A stretch of DNA of 45,156 nt from a virus. The DNA is taken from positions 1 through 45,156 of IMG/VR virus record IMGVR_UViG_3300006754_006523, one strand, 5' to 3'. The notes under the pieces are model-generated. The model was not told where the DNA came from, searched no databases, and saw nothing but the letters and a program-made list of their open reading frames with translations. Of the stretch, positions 15,316 through 23,428 are shown one piece after another. Every line of letters starts with the position of its first letter. The stretch's first letter is position 1. The position numbers and the translations under genes were made by a program.

Positions 15316-16674
15316 ATGAGTGATAAAAAACAACAAATTTTAGATCTAGTTAAAGAATACATTCTTGAAAAGAGACAATCGGAGTCTTGGACTCCCGGGG
15401 AAGACTGGGTTTCGTACTCCGGGCCCATTTTCGACGAGAACGAATATGTAGCCGCCTTCGAGAGTCTCCTCACAGAGTGGCTCATCTTCGGAAAGAAGGG
15501 TCGTGAATTCGAATTGGAGTTCGCACAACACCTCGGAAAAGATGCCGGCATTCTTACCAACTCGGGCTCCTCGGCTAATTTGCTAGCAGTTAGTGCTCTT
15601 AAGTCTCGTAAATGGTTTAATCTCAAACCTGGCGCCAAATTTATCACCCCGGTGGTTTGTTTTCCGACCACCATCAACCCTCTCATCCAAAATGGTTTCG
15701 AACCAGTATTTGTGGATGTGACGATTCCAGATTTGAATTTAGATCTGGATCAAGTAGAGAGAGTTCTGGAAGAAGACCCAGAGATTAAAGGAATTATGTT
15801 CGCTCATGTATTGGGTAATCCTCCTGATATGGATCGCTTAATGTTCCTGGTTAAAAAATATGATTTAATTTTTGTAGAAGATGCCTGCGATGCATTGGGC
15901 TCTTATTATGATGGTAAAAAGCTTGGCTCTTTTGGTACAATCTCTACTTGCTCCTTTTTCCCCGCCCACCATATGACAATGGGAGAGGGCGGCTTTGTAG
16001 CCACTGACAGCAGCGTGAAACGTATGGTTCTTGCTAGTTATCGTGACTGGGGGAGGGCTTGCTATTGCAATACTGCCAAGCCCGGCTCTGTAACCAGCGG
16101 CACTGCCTGCGGAGATCGATTTAAGAATTGGCTACCAGGAATGCCTACTACAACTTTTGATCATCGCTATGTTTTTGATGAAATAGGGTATAATTTGAAG
16201 CCATTAGATTTGGCTGCTGCAATGGGCTTGGAACAAATTAAGAAACTTCCAATGCTTGATGCATCTCGACGAAAGAATTTTGATCGCCTGAAGGAAATTT
16301 TTGCACCCTATGAGGAGTATTTTCATCTACCAGAGGCCACCGAGAAGGCGGACCCCTGTTGGTTTGGGTTCCTTCTTACTATCCGCGATGGTGCTAATTT
16401 TGGTCGTCATGATTTAGTGAACTTTTTAGAGAGCAAAAAAATTCAAACTCGTTCCTATTTTAGTGGTCTCGTACTGGCTCATCCCGGGTATATACATCTT
16501 GCGGGTCCTTACGGAAATTTAGAAGAGACCTTCCCGGTGGCCGCTAAAGTGACTCATGATAGTTTCTTTTTGGGCACCTTCCACGGGCTCACCACTGAGA
16601 AGTTGGACTACATAGAGGCCAGTGTGAAAGAGTTCTTTGATCGCCCAGCCGGACTGACGATATTGGAGAATTAG
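15316..16674 (+). CDS. rfbH: RfbH/E1-type NDP-4-keto-6-deoxy-sugar 3-dehydrase (PMP, [2Fe-2S])
   Basis: A 452-residue enzyme of the DegT/DnrJ aminotransferase fold that has become a dehydrase. The usual catalytic lysine position is a histidine: in SFFPAHHMTMGEGG the histidines are 218 and 219, matching the diagnostic His of CDP-6-deoxy-glucose 3-dehydrase (E1). The enzyme's [2Fe-2S] ligands also appear: Cys191, Cys249, Cys251 and Cys264, spaced C-X57-C-X1-C-X12-C. From memory the classical motif is C-X57-C-X1-C-X7-C, so only the last spacing differs. E1 removes the 3-hydroxyl of a 4-keto-6-deoxy sugar using pyridoxamine phosphate and electrons carried through its cluster. The electron donor is normally a reductase; here a ferredoxin gene follows one base later. 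Confidence 0.9.
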   Translation: MSDKKQQILDLVKEYILEKRQSESWTPGEDWVSYSGPIFDENEYVAAFESLLTEWLIFGKKGREFELEFAQHLGKDAGILTNSGSSANLLAVSALKSRKWFNLKPGAKFITPVVCFPTTINPLIQNGFEPVFVDVTIPDLNLDLDQVERVLEEDPEIKGIMFAHVLGNPPDMDRLMFLVKKYDLIFVEDACDALGSYYDGKKLGSFGTISTCSFFPAHHMTMGEGGFVATDSSVKRMVLASYRDWGRACYCNTAKPGSVTSGTACGDRFKNWLPGMPTTTFDHRYVFDEIGYNLKPLDLAAAMGLEQIKKLPMLDASRRKNFDRLKEIFAPYEEYFHLPEATEKADPCWFGFLLTIRDGANFGRHDLVNFLESKKIQTRSYFSGLVLAHPGYIHLAGPYGNLEETFPVAAKVTHDSFFLGTFHGLTTEKLDYIEASVKEFFDRPAGLTILEN

Positions 16675-16675
16675 G

Positions 16676-16972
16676 ATGGCCTTTATTATCGTAGAGCCCT
16701 GCGTGGGAACCTGTGACACCGCCTGTGTTGATGCATGTCCAGTGGATTGTATTCATGGTCCCATCGATATCGTTGGCGCCGGCGCAGAGGTCACCGCCCC
16801 CGGATTTAACCCCACAGGTCTGCAGCTATATATTGACCCAGAAGAGTGTATTGATTGTGCAGCTTGTGAGCCAGAGTGCCCGGTAGAAGCCATTTATGAC
16901 GAGACCAGCGTCCCCGCTAAGTGGGATTCTTTCATAGATAAGAATTATAATTTCTTTGGACGTAACCGGTGA
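16676..16972 (+). CDS. Two-cluster bacterial-type ferredoxin
   Basis: A 98-residue ferredoxin. The first cysteine group is C9, C17, C21-P and C25, with an extra C13; the second is C-x2-C-x2-C-x3-C-P in ECIDCAACEPECPVEAI. This arrangement fits the 7Fe or 2[4Fe-4S] ferredoxins of the FdxA type. The link between the two groups is longer than usual, with a glycine-rich insert near residues 33-45. It carries low-potential electrons in the cytosol. It lies one base after the Fe-S sugar dehydrase, which needs electrons for each turnover, so it is the most likely donor; the radical SAM enzymes could use it too. Its stop overlaps the next gene's GTG start. Confidence 0.88.
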   Translation: MAFIIVEPCVGTCDTACVDACPVDCIHGPIDIVGAGAEVTAPGFNPTGLQLYIDPEECIDCAACEPECPVEAIYDETSVPAKWDSFIDKNYNFFGRNR

Positions 16973-17919
16973 AAATTGTTTATATTACCGGATGCCTAGG
17001 GTTTATGGCATCCTATGCGGTGAGGAGAGCGCTAGCGCGCGGCTGGAAAGTCCGCGGCGTGGACAAACTTACCTATGCCGCTAATCCCACCCTACTAGAA
17101 GAATTCTACCAGCATCCTAATTTTGAGTTTGAGGAAACTGACATCAAGGATCTTGAGCGTCTTTATGATTGCGACTACGTCATTAATTATGCGGCAGAGT
17201 CTCATGTAGGAAATAGTATTGTTAATAGTGATGAGTTCATGGATAGCAATATCTTAGGAGTCCGGAATTTACTTGATTTGGTGAGGTTTAAACCAATCAA
17301 CTGTAATGATCGACCCACCTTTTTCCATATTAGTACCGACGAAGTGTACGGAGATATTGACGCCGGCGTACACACCGAACACGACCTTCTCAAGCCAAGC
17401 AACCCCTACTCGGCAGCTAAAGCCGCCGGCGATATGTTAATTCACGCGTGGGCGCGCACCTATGGAATTCAGTATATTATCCTCCGACCTACAAACAATT
17501 ATGGCATCGGCCAATATCCCGAGAAGCTCGTCCCTCTAGCAATAAAAAATTTGTTAAGAGAAAAGAAAGTAAGACTTCACGATAAAGGCGAACCAGTTCG
17601 AAACTGGCTGCATGCTGATGATACAGCCGCGGCCGTGATGGCTATTATAGATTCTGGTACAGTTAACCAAATTTATAATGTAGCTGGAGGGTTTGAGCAG
17701 TCAAACAAAGAGACGGTGCGTAAGATTATATCGGCTTACCACGGTCCCGATGCCCAATGGGACGACTATGTAGATTTTTCGGTAGTCCGACCAGGACAGG
17801 ATGTGCGATATGCGCTTGATGACTCAAAGCTGCGGGCATTAGGCTGGGCCCCCACAAAAAATTTTGATGAAGAAATACCCAAAATTGTGGAATACTATAA
17901 AAACCATTTTATTTGGTAG
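16969..17919 (+). CDS. NDP-glucose 4,6-dehydratase-like (RmlB family SDR)
   Basis: A 316-residue extended SDR enzyme closest to dTDP-glucose 4,6-dehydratase. Marks are the NAD loop ITGCLGFMAS, the catalytic STDEVYGD with its Asp-Glu pair (about residue 120), Tyr-x3-Lys as YSAAK, and RPTNNYGIGQYPEKLVP, a strong RmlB signature. The first glycine loop has CLGFM in place of the usual GAGFI. It turns an NDP-hexose into the 4-keto-6-deoxy form, which is the substrate type of the dehydrase two genes before. Whether the nucleotide is dTDP, CDP or UDP cannot be read. The start is GTG, overlapping the previous stop as GTGA. No nucleotidyltransferase is present to make the substrate. Confidence 0.85.
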   Translation: MKIVYITGCLGFMASYAVRRALARGWKVRGVDKLTYAANPTLLEEFYQHPNFEFEETDIKDLERLYDCDYVINYAAESHVGNSIVNSDEFMDSNILGVRNLLDLVRFKPINCNDRPTFFHISTDEVYGDIDAGVHTEHDLLKPSNPYSAAKAAGDMLIHAWARTYGIQYIILRPTNNYGIGQYPEKLVPLAIKNLLREKKVRLHDKGEPVRNWLHADDTAAAVMAIIDSGTVNQIYNVAGGFEQSNKETVRKIISAYHGPDAQWDDYVDFSVVRPGQDVRYALDDSKLRALGWAPTKNFDEEIPKIVEYYKNHFIW

Positions 17920-17964
17920 CGCCAGCGCTGCGTACTTATGACGTATCTATAAAGAGGACTTTCC

Positions 17965-19761
17965 ATGAAAATATTACTAACGTGCGCTACGATTGATGAA
18001 TTTCATCGAATTGAGAACGCACATGATAGCCACTATCCCCTTGGATTAGGGTATCTCCACTCTTACCTAGAGAGCTTAGATCGAGGCTATGAAGTGCTGA
18101 CTCGGTTTCTGAATAATGTTACAAAAGAAAAATGTATGGAAACCCTCGCCAAAGATCTGGAAGAATTTAAACCAGATATAGTAGGGATCTCGATGATGAC
18201 CCATAGTCGCGTCGGTGCCTTCCGCCTTATAAAATATCTAGAAGAAAAACACCCTCAGGTTAAAATTGTTATCGGAGGTATGCACGTGAGCGTGATGTAT
18301 CGCCAACTAACAGAGCATTATAGAAATGTAGTGTGCGCTATCGGCGAAGGCGAGATAACACTGGGTGAACTGGTTCAGTGTTGGGACGAGGAAGGAGACC
18401 TTAATAACGTCGCCGGAATTGCTTTTTACGACCACAAGAAAGAAGAAGTGGTGACCACCGAAGAACGCGGCCTAATTGATGACCTTGATATCTTGCCCTT
18501 TCCTAAACACGAACTGTTTTTGTGGGAAGGAAAGACAATTGCCGGGCTTCTCACAAGTCGCGGCTGCCCCTATAAATGCAATTTTTGTGTCCTCGACGCA
18601 GCCTCTCGCCGTAAGGTTCGATGCCGATCAGCAAAGAATATCGTCGACGAGGTAGAGCAGATACTCGAACGTCACCCTACTGTTAATACTGTATGGATTC
18701 ACGATGATGCGTTCATGATTATCAAGGATAGAACAATTGAGTTTTGCGAAGAAGTCATTCGCCGCGGCATAAAAACGCAGTTTATTTGTAGCGCCCGGTT
18801 TCGCCCTATTTCGCGCGAGGTCGTCATGCTGATGAGAGATGCTGGGTTTATCCAGGTTATGTTTGGTTTAGAGTCGGGCTCGGAACCCGTTATGAAGTTG
18901 ATGAAAAAAGGCCTCACCCAGAAAGCAGTGCGTCATGCGATGAAGCTGTTTGCGGAGACTGGGATTAAACCTACTGCCTTTTTAATTTCTGGCTTGCCGG
19001 GAGAGACTCATGAGACAGTCGCTGAAACAATCGATTTCGTTCAAGAACTTCAGTATCTCCATTATCTTTATTATGATGACATCGGTGTGGCTAGCATTTA
19101 TCCGGGTACCGAGTTATTTACTTTAGCCAAAGAAGCGAAGATGGAGGTCCCCGGTTATGGGATTATCGATGACGAATTCTGGCTTACTGGCTTGGATGTT
19201 CCATTTTATGAGGTGGACCATAAATACGAGCAGCTGCTTGAATGGAAAGAACAAATCCGAGATGCAGTATCTCTCGATCGGATATTAAAAAATCCAGATA
19301 CATTTTTGCAACAAAGAAAACTAATACCTCACATTATTCAGTATGCATGGCGGTTTAATCTTAACGGCATAGTTTCTGAGGTAATGAAAATTCTCAATAA
19401 TAACCAGAATTTAACGTTAAGCATGCTGCGGAGCCTCTTTTTAGGAGAGACTCGAACAAAAGAACTTCAGTCGGTTCATACAGCTTTTGAAAAAGGGCTT
19501 ATTAAAACACTTTTGTCGCAAATGGACATTGGGGCCCAAAAAGACTTCATTGTAAAACATACCGAACAAGTTAAGAAAGATAAAGAAACAGTTGCGCGCT
19601 GGGTTGCCATTCAAGAAAAAGAGCAATCCGGAGTCGAGGGCAAAAACTCCACGCATGCGGCAGCAGTAGTTACTAAGGATGGAACAATGATTGCGCCGTT
19701 TGTCGACGATGGCTTTGATGATGAACGAAAGCGAAAGAGAGCCTTTAACATCATTCAATAA
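17965..19761 (+). CDS. Cobalamin-binding-domain radical SAM enzyme (BchE-like)
   Basis: A 598-residue protein with an N-terminal B12-binding-type Rossmann domain (about residues 1-150; segments DIVGISMMTHSRVGAF and IVIGGMHVS) and a radical SAM domain with C201-x3-C205-x2-C208 in SRGCPYKCNFC. Later barrel motifs include FGLESGSEPVMKLMKKG and SGLPGETHETV. The C-terminal 170 residues have no recognised domain. Enzymes of this layout methylate unreactive carbons or rearrange carbon skeletons. I do not see the DxHxxG cobalamin motif, so B12 binding is likely but unproven. AGAGGA lies 8 bases before the ATG. It lies among nucleotide-sugar genes, so a sugar or lipid substrate is plausible. Confidence 0.82.
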   Translation: MKILLTCATIDEFHRIENAHDSHYPLGLGYLHSYLESLDRGYEVLTRFLNNVTKEKCMETLAKDLEEFKPDIVGISMMTHSRVGAFRLIKYLEEKHPQVKIVIGGMHVSVMYRQLTEHYRNVVCAIGEGEITLGELVQCWDEEGDLNNVAGIAFYDHKKEEVVTTEERGLIDDLDILPFPKHELFLWEGKTIAGLLTSRGCPYKCNFCVLDAASRRKVRCRSAKNIVDEVEQILERHPTVNTVWIHDDAFMIIKDRTIEFCEEVIRRGIKTQFICSARFRPISREVVMLMRDAGFIQVMFGLESGSEPVMKLMKKGLTQKAVRHAMKLFAETGIKPTAFLISGLPGETHETVAETIDFVQELQYLHYLYYDDIGVASIYPGTELFTLAKEAKMEVPGYGIIDDEFWLTGLDVPFYEVDHKYEQLLEWKEQIRDAVSLDRILKNPDTFLQQRKLIPHIIQYAWRFNLNGIVSEVMKILNNNQNLTLSMLRSLFLGETRTKELQSVHTAFEKGLIKTLLSQMDIGAQKDFIVKHTEQVKKDKETVARWVAIQEKEQSGVEGKNSTHAAAVVTKDGTMIAPFVDDGFDDERKRKRAFNIIQ

Positions 19762-19778
19762 TGATGTAAAATGTATCT

Positions 19779-20672
19779 ATGACAGTACTAGTCACCGGTG
19801 GGAGCGGCTTCATTGGGCGCAGACTTGAGAGATATCGTCCAGATTGGGTATATCTTTCGTCGACTGATTGCGACCTCCTTGACCGTTCCGCGGTTGATAA
19901 AATGTATGCAGATATACAGCCCGAGGCTGTTGTACACCTTGCTGGTCGAGTCGGCGGAATCAAAGACAACTCTTCCAATCAGGTAGAGTTCTTCGAACAA
20001 AACGTAGTGATGAATTTAAACGTCGTCGCCGGCGCTTACCAAGCAGGTGTTCCGCGACTCCTGGGAGCATTAAGTACCTGCGCCTTCCCCGATGTAGTTT
20101 CTCAGTATCCGTTTACTGAAGATGAGATATTTGACGGACCGTGCGCAACCACAAATTTTGCGTATGGATATTCTAAACGATTATTACATGCACTAATACT
20201 AGCTTATCGAAGTCAGCATAAAGTAGACTATAGTACTTTTAGTCCCTCTAACGTGTATGGCCCCGGTGATCATTTTGACACCGATACTTCTCACTTTGTT
20301 CCCGCTCTCATTAGCAAAGCCGCCAAACTAAAAGACGGAGATACTCTAGAGCTGTGGGGAACCGGAGCGCCGCTCCGCCAGCAGCTATATGTGGAGGATC
20401 TTTGTCAAATTATCCCTCTATTATTAACACACCATCACAGCGATGACCCGATTATTGTGGCACCCAACGAAAATTTAAGTATTGACGAGATGGCAAAAAT
20501 TTTAATTTCTCATTTAAACATTGATGTGAAAATTGTTTATAATAATCAATTAGATGGGCAGCATCGTAAAGATGGTGCCAACGCTTTGCTGCTTCAAACA
20601 ATTGGAGACTATAACTTTACTTCATTTGACAGCGGCATAAAACAGACTTATAATTGGTATCAACCCTTTTAG
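19779..20672 (+). CDS. fcl: GDP-L-fucose synthase homologue
   Basis: A 297-residue SDR enzyme. It has the NADP loop TGGSGFIGRRL (residues 6-16), the VGGIKDN segment, a CAFP stretch replacing the usual S-S-C-I-Y-P, the Tyr-x3-Lys as YGYSK near residue 128, and NVYGPGDHFDTDTSHFVPAL, which is the most telling GDP-fucose synthase signature. It converts GDP-4-keto-6-deoxymannose to GDP-L-fucose by epimerisation and reduction. Its usual partner, GDP-mannose 4,6-dehydratase, lies two genes downstream. There is no clear ribosome binding site before the ATG, and a weak promoter-like TAAAAT lies just upstream. The family call is strong. Confidence 0.87.
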   Translation: MTVLVTGGSGFIGRRLERYRPDWVYLSSTDCDLLDRSAVDKMYADIQPEAVVHLAGRVGGIKDNSSNQVEFFEQNVVMNLNVVAGAYQAGVPRLLGALSTCAFPDVVSQYPFTEDEIFDGPCATTNFAYGYSKRLLHALILAYRSQHKVDYSTFSPSNVYGPGDHFDTDTSHFVPALISKAAKLKDGDTLELWGTGAPLRQQLYVEDLCQIIPLLLTHHHSDDPIIVAPNENLSIDEMAKILISHLNIDVKIVYNNQLDGQHRKDGANALLLQTIGDYNFTSFDSGIKQTYNWYQPF

Positions 20673-20680
20673 GTATTAGA

Positions 20681-21484
20681 ATGGATTGTTCAAAACTAGA
20701 GGACAACGTACGCGCTTATTTGTTGAGCTATCCAAAGAGCGGCAATAGTTGGCTGCGATATATAATTGAATATACGACAGGCATACCCACGATCTATGAA
20801 GGTCATATGCGCGCGGACAAGATAGCGTCGATAAATGCTGCCGCCTTTGGTCTACTTAAAACTCTGGATGCCCCCAGTATTGATTATCCGGTGAGTTCTC
20901 AGCCTAGGATCGCCTGGCGAGAAGAGAGAATGAATTACGATCAAGGTCTTATATTAAAAAAGCATACCTCCAGAGATATCGCATCCCACCCAGAACTTGA
21001 TCCTCCTCCAATTAAGCCCGAGACCAAATTAATATTGTTAGTCAGAGATCCTCGCGACGCCATCGTGCGCCACAATATGCACGAGGCTTGGGAACAGTTT
21101 GCAAAAAATGTTAAATATTTTAGTGAATGGCCGAGCGACAAACTGTTAATATATTATGAAGCACTTCTTAAATATCCGGAACATAGCATTCGCGAAGTTA
21201 GCCTGTTTTTAAATGAAAAGCCGGAGGACAAGATAGTTGAGCAATTTATGAAAGACTATGATAAGCATGTCGAGTTATCCGCCTCTACCTATAGAACATA
21301 TGGGGCAAAGTCCAACCGGCGGGCCTATGAGACACAATCGATCAATGCGCCAAATTTTGGAATCGGCCACCATCACCACAATGCCAAGCACGCCGGCGAA
21401 AGAAATAAGAAACTAAGGGGAATATGCGACGACCCGCAAGTTGCCGAGATATTACGGCCATATTTAGAGGATAAGGAATGGTAA
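20681..21484 (+). CDS. Sulfotransferase family protein
   Basis: A 267-residue protein with the PAPS-binding loop of sulfotransferases near the N-terminus ([17 protein letters not shown], about residues 15-31), where the Lys and Ser contact the 5'-phosphosulfate. A second signature, [13 protein letters not shown] (about residues 110-125), fits the 3'-phosphate site. The C-terminal part has an unusual His-rich stretch ([14 protein letters not shown]). It would transfer sulfate from PAPS to a sugar or lipid. I start at the ATG at 20681, 8 bases after AGG; an in-frame TTG at 20654 would lie inside the preceding gene. Sulfated sugars would fit the glycan cluster. Its stop overlaps the next start. 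Confidence 0.8.
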   Translation: MDCSKLEDNVRAYLLSYPKSGNSWLRYIIEYTTGIPTIYEGHMRADKIASINAAAFGLLKTLDAPSIDYPVSSQPRIAWREERMNYDQGLILKKHTSRDIASHPELDPPPIKPETKLILLVRDPRDAIVRHNMHEAWEQFAKNVKYFSEWPSDKLLIYYEALLKYPEHSIREVSLFLNEKPEDKIVEQFMKDYDKHVELSASTYRTYGAKSNRRAYETQSINAPNFGIGHHHHNAKHAGERNKKLRGICDDPQVAEILRPYLEDKEW

Positions 21485-22464
21485 TGAAAACAGCATTAGT
21501 AACAGGTATCACAGGACAAGACGGCTCTTATTTAGCCGAGCTTCTGTTATCTAAAGGATATAAAGTGATAGGCGTCAAGAGGCGCACCTCCCTGATAACC
21601 ACCGATCGTATAGATACGATATTTGAAAATTCCAACTTGATATTGGAATATGGCAACCTCCATGATGCAGGCTGTTTTTGGAAGCTTTTAAACAAATATA
21701 AGCCTGATGAAATCTATAATCTGGGAGCACAGTCACACGTTCGCGTCTCCTTTGATGTCCCCGAGGAGACAGTCGACTCGATCGTTATGGGAACTTTGCG
21801 CTTGATGAATGCTTATAAGGAGCTTTGCCCCGAAGCGAAATTCTATCAGGCGTCATCGTCTGAGATGTACGGCGATAATCTGAACGTTCCCTTTGATGAG
21901 GAATCCCTTTTACAGCCAGCGTCGCCCTATGCTTGCGCGAAGGTCTTTGCTCACCACCTAGTAAGAAACTACCGCGAGGCTTATGGACTCCAAGCATCGA
22001 GCGGGATCTTGTTTAATCATGAATCCCCCCGTCGCGGCGAAACGTTTGTTACAAGAAAAATTACAATGGCGGCAGCCCGAATCAAACTTGGCCTACAAGA
22101 GCACTTACACCTAGGTAATCTAGATGCAAAGCGCGACTGGGGCTATGCTGGCGACTATGTCGAAGCGATGTGGCGTATGCTGCAGCAAGACAAGCCAGAT
22201 GATTTTGTCATCGCCACAGGACATTCCTATACCGTGCGAGAATTTTTGCATTATGTATTTGAATACGCGGGTTTAAATGATATTGATAAGTATGTTAAGA
22301 TAGACCCACGACTATTTAGGCCACACGAAGTTCCCTATCTGCTGGGAGACCCATCCAAAGCAAAAGAAAAGTTGGGGTGGGAGCCTAAAGTCGATTTTAG
22401 AGGATTGGCAGAAATGATGTATGATGCCGATTACGACTTTATTAAAAATACGGAGGTAAAATGA
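21484..22464 (+). CDS. gmd: GDP-mannose 4,6-dehydratase
   Basis: A 326-residue extended SDR enzyme that makes GDP-4-keto-6-deoxymannose from GDP-mannose. All signatures are present: the NADP loop [19 protein letters not shown], the SSSEMYGD catalytic segment, Tyr-x3-Lys as YACAK, and [18 protein letters not shown], which is diagnostic for Gmd. I prefer the ATG at 21484, which overlaps the previous stop as TAATG and gives the usual MKTALVTG start; another ATG 6 bases earlier (21478) would add MV. The product feeds the GDP-fucose synthase two genes upstream. GDP-mannose must come from the host. Confidence 0.93.
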   Translation: MKTALVTGITGQDGSYLAELLLSKGYKVIGVKRRTSLITTDRIDTIFENSNLILEYGNLHDAGCFWKLLNKYKPDEIYNLGAQSHVRVSFDVPEETVDSIVMGTLRLMNAYKELCPEAKFYQASSSEMYGDNLNVPFDEESLLQPASPYACAKVFAHHLVRNYREAYGLQASSGILFNHESPRRGETFVTRKITMAAARIKLGLQEHLHLGNLDAKRDWGYAGDYVEAMWRMLQQDKPDDFVIATGHSYTVREFLHYVFEYAGLNDIDKYVKIDPRLFRPHEVPYLLGDPSKAKEKLGWEPKVDFRGLAEMMYDADYDFIKNTEVK

Positions 22465-22634
22465 AAAAGTCTACAACGAAAAAGGCGCCTGCTGCGCAGG
22501 CCCTAAAAGAAAGTCATGTCCGAGAGGTCGTCGACCAAATGCTACGAGATGCTTTAAGCTCCTTTAGTCGCGATATGGAAGGCCATCTCAAAGATATTGA
22601 TGCACGAATCAAGAACCTGGAGAAGCGGCCGTAA
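22461..22634 (+). CDS. Small basic coiled-coil protein
   Basis: A 57-residue open frame with a normal start: GGAGG lies 7 bases before the ATG, which overlaps the previous stop (ATGA), and its own TAA overlaps the next ATG. The first 15 residues are lysine-rich ([13 protein letters not shown]); the rest forms a long amphipathic helix with heptad spacing, ending [10 protein letters not shown]. It might bind nucleic acid through the basic tail and pair through the helix. No family is recognised. Because it is under 60 residues it is easily missed in annotation. Confidence 0.6.
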   Translation: MKKSTTKKAPAAQALKESHVREVVDQMLRDALSSFSRDMEGHLKDIDARIKNLEKRP

Positions 22635-22846
22635 TGAAGCTATCTACTCAAGCTATGGGGGCGCTTATGATGGCCCTTCAAAAGTCTTTGTTGGAGCAGA
22701 GCGACATTGTGCCGCTTTTAAAAGAGATGAATTTCCAGGTCAACCCTGAGGATTCAAGTCAAAGTACTTTAGTTATTACTAATCCACCTGTAATAAAACT
22801 AGAGGATACCATTCTGGCGGACGTAGTTGGTTCGTTAGAGGTATAA
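22634..22846 (+). CDS. Small protein of unknown function
   Basis: A 70-residue acidic protein that I do not recognise. The N-terminal half ([20 protein letters not shown]) is helical and hydrophobic on one face; the C-terminal half ends in short beta-type strands with PPVIKLED. It starts within the stop of the gene before (TAATG) and lies 4 bases before a zinc-ribbon gene that begins with TTG. It belongs to the group of small proteins leading up to the late sigma factor, so a role in transcription or early virion building is possible, but nothing specific supports it. Confidence 0.6.
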   Translation: MKLSTQAMGALMMALQKSLLEQSDIVPLLKEMNFQVNPEDSSQSTLVITNPPVIKLEDTILADVVGSLEV

Positions 22847-22850
22847 TATA

Positions 22851-23102
22851 TTGCCACGCTATGAATACCACTGTGGCAATTGTGAGCTAGACAGCACAAT
22901 CCAGCACCTATCTAGCGAAACAGTGGAAGAATGTCCAGAGTGTCACTACGAGGGGGCACTCTGTAAAAAATTATCCAAATTTAGAACTTCGCCTGACTCC
23001 AAATGGGTGAAGAAAAAGATTGGTGAAACTACCGAGCAGTTTATTAAGGATGCTAGGGAAGAATTAAAACAGCAGAAAGATGATCTAGACGATAAACGAT
23101 GA
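22851..23102 (+). CDS. FmdB-type zinc-ribbon protein, TTG start
   Basis: An 83-residue zinc ribbon. The start MPRYEYHCGNCE gives the first Cys pair (residues 8 and 11), and ECPECHY gives the second (residues 28 and 31). This PxYxYxCxxC opening is the FmdB/regulatory-protein family signature. The codon is TTG: there is no ATG in frame before the zinc ribbon, and AGAGG precedes it at usable distance, so I accept the rare start. The C-terminal 40 residues form a charged helix. Zinc ribbons of this type are common in phages near transcription genes and may touch RNA polymerase or DNA, but no role has been read here. The stop overlaps the next ATG. Confidence 0.72.
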   Translation: MPRYEYHCGNCELDSTIQHLSSETVEECPECHYEGALCKKLSKFRTSPDSKWVKKKIGETTEQFIKDAREELKQQKDDLDDKR

Positions 23103-23428
23103 GTTTAATTATAGCACTTGTAATCTCGCTACTTCTCAATATTTTATTGGGATGGTACTTGGTACGCCTACTGATTAAATTTATGTTTATATCGGAAAAT
23201 CATGCTGACTTATTTTTAACGCTGAAATCATTTGAAGTGTTTACCCGATCACTTTATAGTATGGAAATGTTCCATGGCGAGCCAGTGATTCAAGATCTTA
23301 TTCACAGAACGCAAGTTGTGCTAGAAGAGTCAGAGCGATTCCGTAGCATTTTTGAATATACCCTCGATTATGAATTAGAGGAAGAACTAGATGACATCAC
23401 AAAAACGGCCGAAGAAGAAACGCAATAA
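23099..23428 (+). CDS. Single-pass membrane protein with acidic tail
   Basis: A 109-residue protein with one clear N-terminal membrane helix, residues 2 to about 27 (LIIALVISLLLNILLGWYLV followed by IKFMF), and a soluble remainder that is helical and ends strongly acidic. With no cleavage site it is probably anchored in the inner membrane with most of the protein in the cytosol. It starts in the stop of the zinc-ribbon gene and its end overlaps the sigma factor gene by 38 bases. Similar small anchored proteins occur near gp55 in marine T4-like phages as far as I recall, but the function is not known. Confidence 0.65.
   Translation: MSLIIALVISLLLNILLGWYLVRLLIKFMFISENHADLFLTLKSFEVFTRSLYSMEMFHGEPVIQDLIHRTQVVLEESERFRSIFEYTLDYELEEELDDITKTAEEETQ

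Noticed and set aside
17918-17929. AGCGC-CA-GCGCT inverted repeat at the end of the RmlB-like gene
   Set aside because: The loop is only 2 bases, there is no T-run and no good promoter nearby, so neither terminator nor operator is supported.
19762-19778. TAAAAT as a promoter -10 before the GDP-fucose synthase gene
   Set aside because: The -35 match at the right distance is only 3 of 6 and the gap is 17 bases; not enough to call.
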